Source of the DNA: Opitutaceae bacterium UBA4094 | Lineage (GTDB): Bacteria; Verrucomicrobiota; Verrucomicrobiia; Opitutales; Opitutaceae | Assembly: GCA_002382525.1 (NCBI GenBank) | Contig: DFYA01000021.1 | Span: forward strand, 28,917 to 34,305 | DNA length: 5,389 nucleotides | Direction: 5' to 3' | Part shown: one piece after another, positions 4,424-5,389 of the stretch | Numbering within the stretch: the stretch's first letter is position 1 | Layout: each line of letters opens with the position of its first letter | The notes under the pieces: model-generated | What the model was told of the DNA's origin: nothing | The model's database searches: none | What the model saw: only the letters and a program-made list of their open reading frames with translations | Program-made: the position numbers and the translations under genes

Positions 4424-5389
4424 TCAGCGCTTCTTGTTCAGCGCGGCGTTGAACCAGTCGTTGGTGAGCGACTGCTGCGGGCGCGACGCCGGAGCGGACG
4501 TCGGTGCCGGGCGCGAATGGCCAGGACTCGTGCGCGGGGCGGATTGGCCGGACTTGGCGCCCAACTGCGGCGCGCTGCGCATCGACAACGCGATGCGACC
4601 GCGGGTGAGATCCACTTCAGTCACCGTGACGCTGACTTTTTGGCCAGGCTTCACGACGGCGGAGGGGTCTTTGACGAAACTGTCGGCGAGTTGGGAAACG
4701 TGAACCAAGCCGTCTTGGTGCACACCGATGTCCACGAACGCGCCGAAGGCGGTGACGTTGGTCACGAGGCCCGGGAGCTTCATACCGGGCTTCAAATCCT
4801 CGGGTTTGTTGACGCCTTCTTGGAAACTGAACGCCTCGAACTTTTGGCGCGGGTCGCGTCCGGGTTTGGCGAGCTCGGCCATGATGTCGGTGAGCGTGGG
4901 CAAACCGACCGTCTCGGTGACGTAGGTCTCGAGTTTGATCTTTTTGCGCAGCTTTTCGTCCTTCAGGAGGTCGGCGACGGTGCAACCGAGGTCGGCGGCC
5001 ATCTTCTCGACGAGGGCGTAGCGCTCGGGGTGAACGCCGGAGGCGTCGAGCGGGTGCACCGCGTCGCGGATGCGGAGGAAGCCGGCGGCCTGTTCGTAGG
5101 CCTTGGGGCCGAGGCCGGTGACCTCGAGGAGATCGGCGCGGGTCTTGAACGGTCCTTTGTCGTTGCGGCGCGAGACGATCGCGGCGGCGCTGCGGGAGTT
5201 GAGCCCGGAGACTTGGGAGAGGAGTTGCTTGGAGGCGGTGTTGAGTTCGACGCCGACGCCGTTCACGCAGCTGATGACGGTGTCTTCGAGCGAGCGCTTG
5301 AGGGCGTTTTGATCGACGTCGTGTTGGTATTGGCCGACGCCGATGGACTTCGGGTCGAGCTTCACGAGTTCGGCGAGCGGGTCCATGAG
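4424..5389 (-). CDS. tex: Tex family S1-domain RNA/nucleic-acid-binding protein, C-terminal part, cut by window edge
   Basis: This is the C-terminal 321 residues of Tex, a cytoplasmic transcription-accessory protein of about 750-800 residues. The frame stays open to the last base. The ATG at 5386 is internal, since it falls in the conserved DPLAELVKLDPKSIGVGQYQ region deep inside the family. Numbering from that Met, the YqgF/HhH transition includes NGVGVELNTAS (42-52). The tandem helix-hairpin-helix region contains VSGLNSRSAAAIV (59-71) and VTGLGPKAYEQAAGFLRI (89-106), followed by HPLDASGVHPE (111-121). The S1 domain runs from about 200 to 270 (GLVTNVTAFGAFVDIGVHQDGLVHVSQL begins at 206). A Ser/Pro/Ala/Arg-rich linker (271-305) leads to a short NDWFNAALNKKR end. 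Tex binds RNA and is thought to act in transcription quality control. It ends 122 bases before the RAYT start, with REPIN 2 in between. Confidence 0.95.
   Translation of the reverse strand, partial: LMDPLAELVKLDPKSIGVGQYQHDVDQNALKRSLEDTVISCVNGVGVELNTASKQLLSQVSGLNSRSAAAIVSRRNDKGPFKTRADLLEVTGLGPKAYEQAAGFLRIRDAVHPLDASGVHPERYALVEKMAADLGCTVADLLKDEKLRKKIKLETYVTETVGLPTLTDIMAELAKPGRDPRQKFEAFSFQEGVNKPEDLKPGMKLPGLVTNVTAFGAFVDIGVHQDGLVHVSQLADSFVKDPSAVVKPGQKVSVTVTEVDLTRGRIALSMRSAPQLGAKSGQSAPRTSPGHSRPAPTSAPASRPQQSLTNDWFNAALNKKR

Noticed and set aside
5384..5386. ATG as the start of the Tex protein
   Set aside because: The residues around it belong to a conserved internal region of Tex and the frame continues to the window edge, so the gene is truncated by the window.

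Overview
The window is GC-rich, chromosomal-looking bacterial DNA. The GlgA sequence style, the RAYT subtype, the short hibernation-factor genes and the overall codon use make me think of Verrucomicrobiota (Opitutaceae-like). That placement is an inference from general familiarity and has not been searched.

Layout, left to right. Positions 1-558 (+) hold the C-terminal part of an AEC (auxin efflux carrier) family membrane transporter, cut by the window edge. Every other gene is on the minus strand. Convergent to the transporter is a small four-helix membrane protein of unknown function (602-1090). Its likely start overlaps the stop of glgA (1087-2577), an ADP-glucose-dependent glycogen synthase, so the two probably form one operon. 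Upstream of glgA, after a good intrinsic-terminator hairpin (2634-2668), lie two tandem paralogous genes for short ribosome hibernation factors of the HPF/RaiA type (2739-3122 and 3262-3633), separated by a perfect 13-bp hairpin. Next comes a REP-associated tyrosine transposase (RAYT, 3802-4302) bracketed by two long inverted-repeat elements (REPINs, 3724-3803 and 4321-4388). At the right edge is the C-terminal portion of tex (4424-5389), an S1-domain nucleic-acid-binding protein.

The most interesting non-coding structure is a family of short elements. They read GTAG, then a GC-rich imperfect palindrome, then GTTCC. They occur in the two REPINs and, in diverged form, at 565-592 and 2697-2724. 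All four start 4 to 36 bases after a stop codon and point in the direction of the gene they follow. This looks like a resident RAYT/REPIN system plus older or differently specialised REP-like relatives seeded into 3' intergenic sites.

Functionally, glycogen synthesis and ribosome hibernation are both stationary-phase or nutrient-limitation functions. Their adjacency is suggestive, but the terminator between them argues against a single transcript. I see no tRNA, rRNA or CRISPR array, and no gene-free stretch longer than 300 bases.
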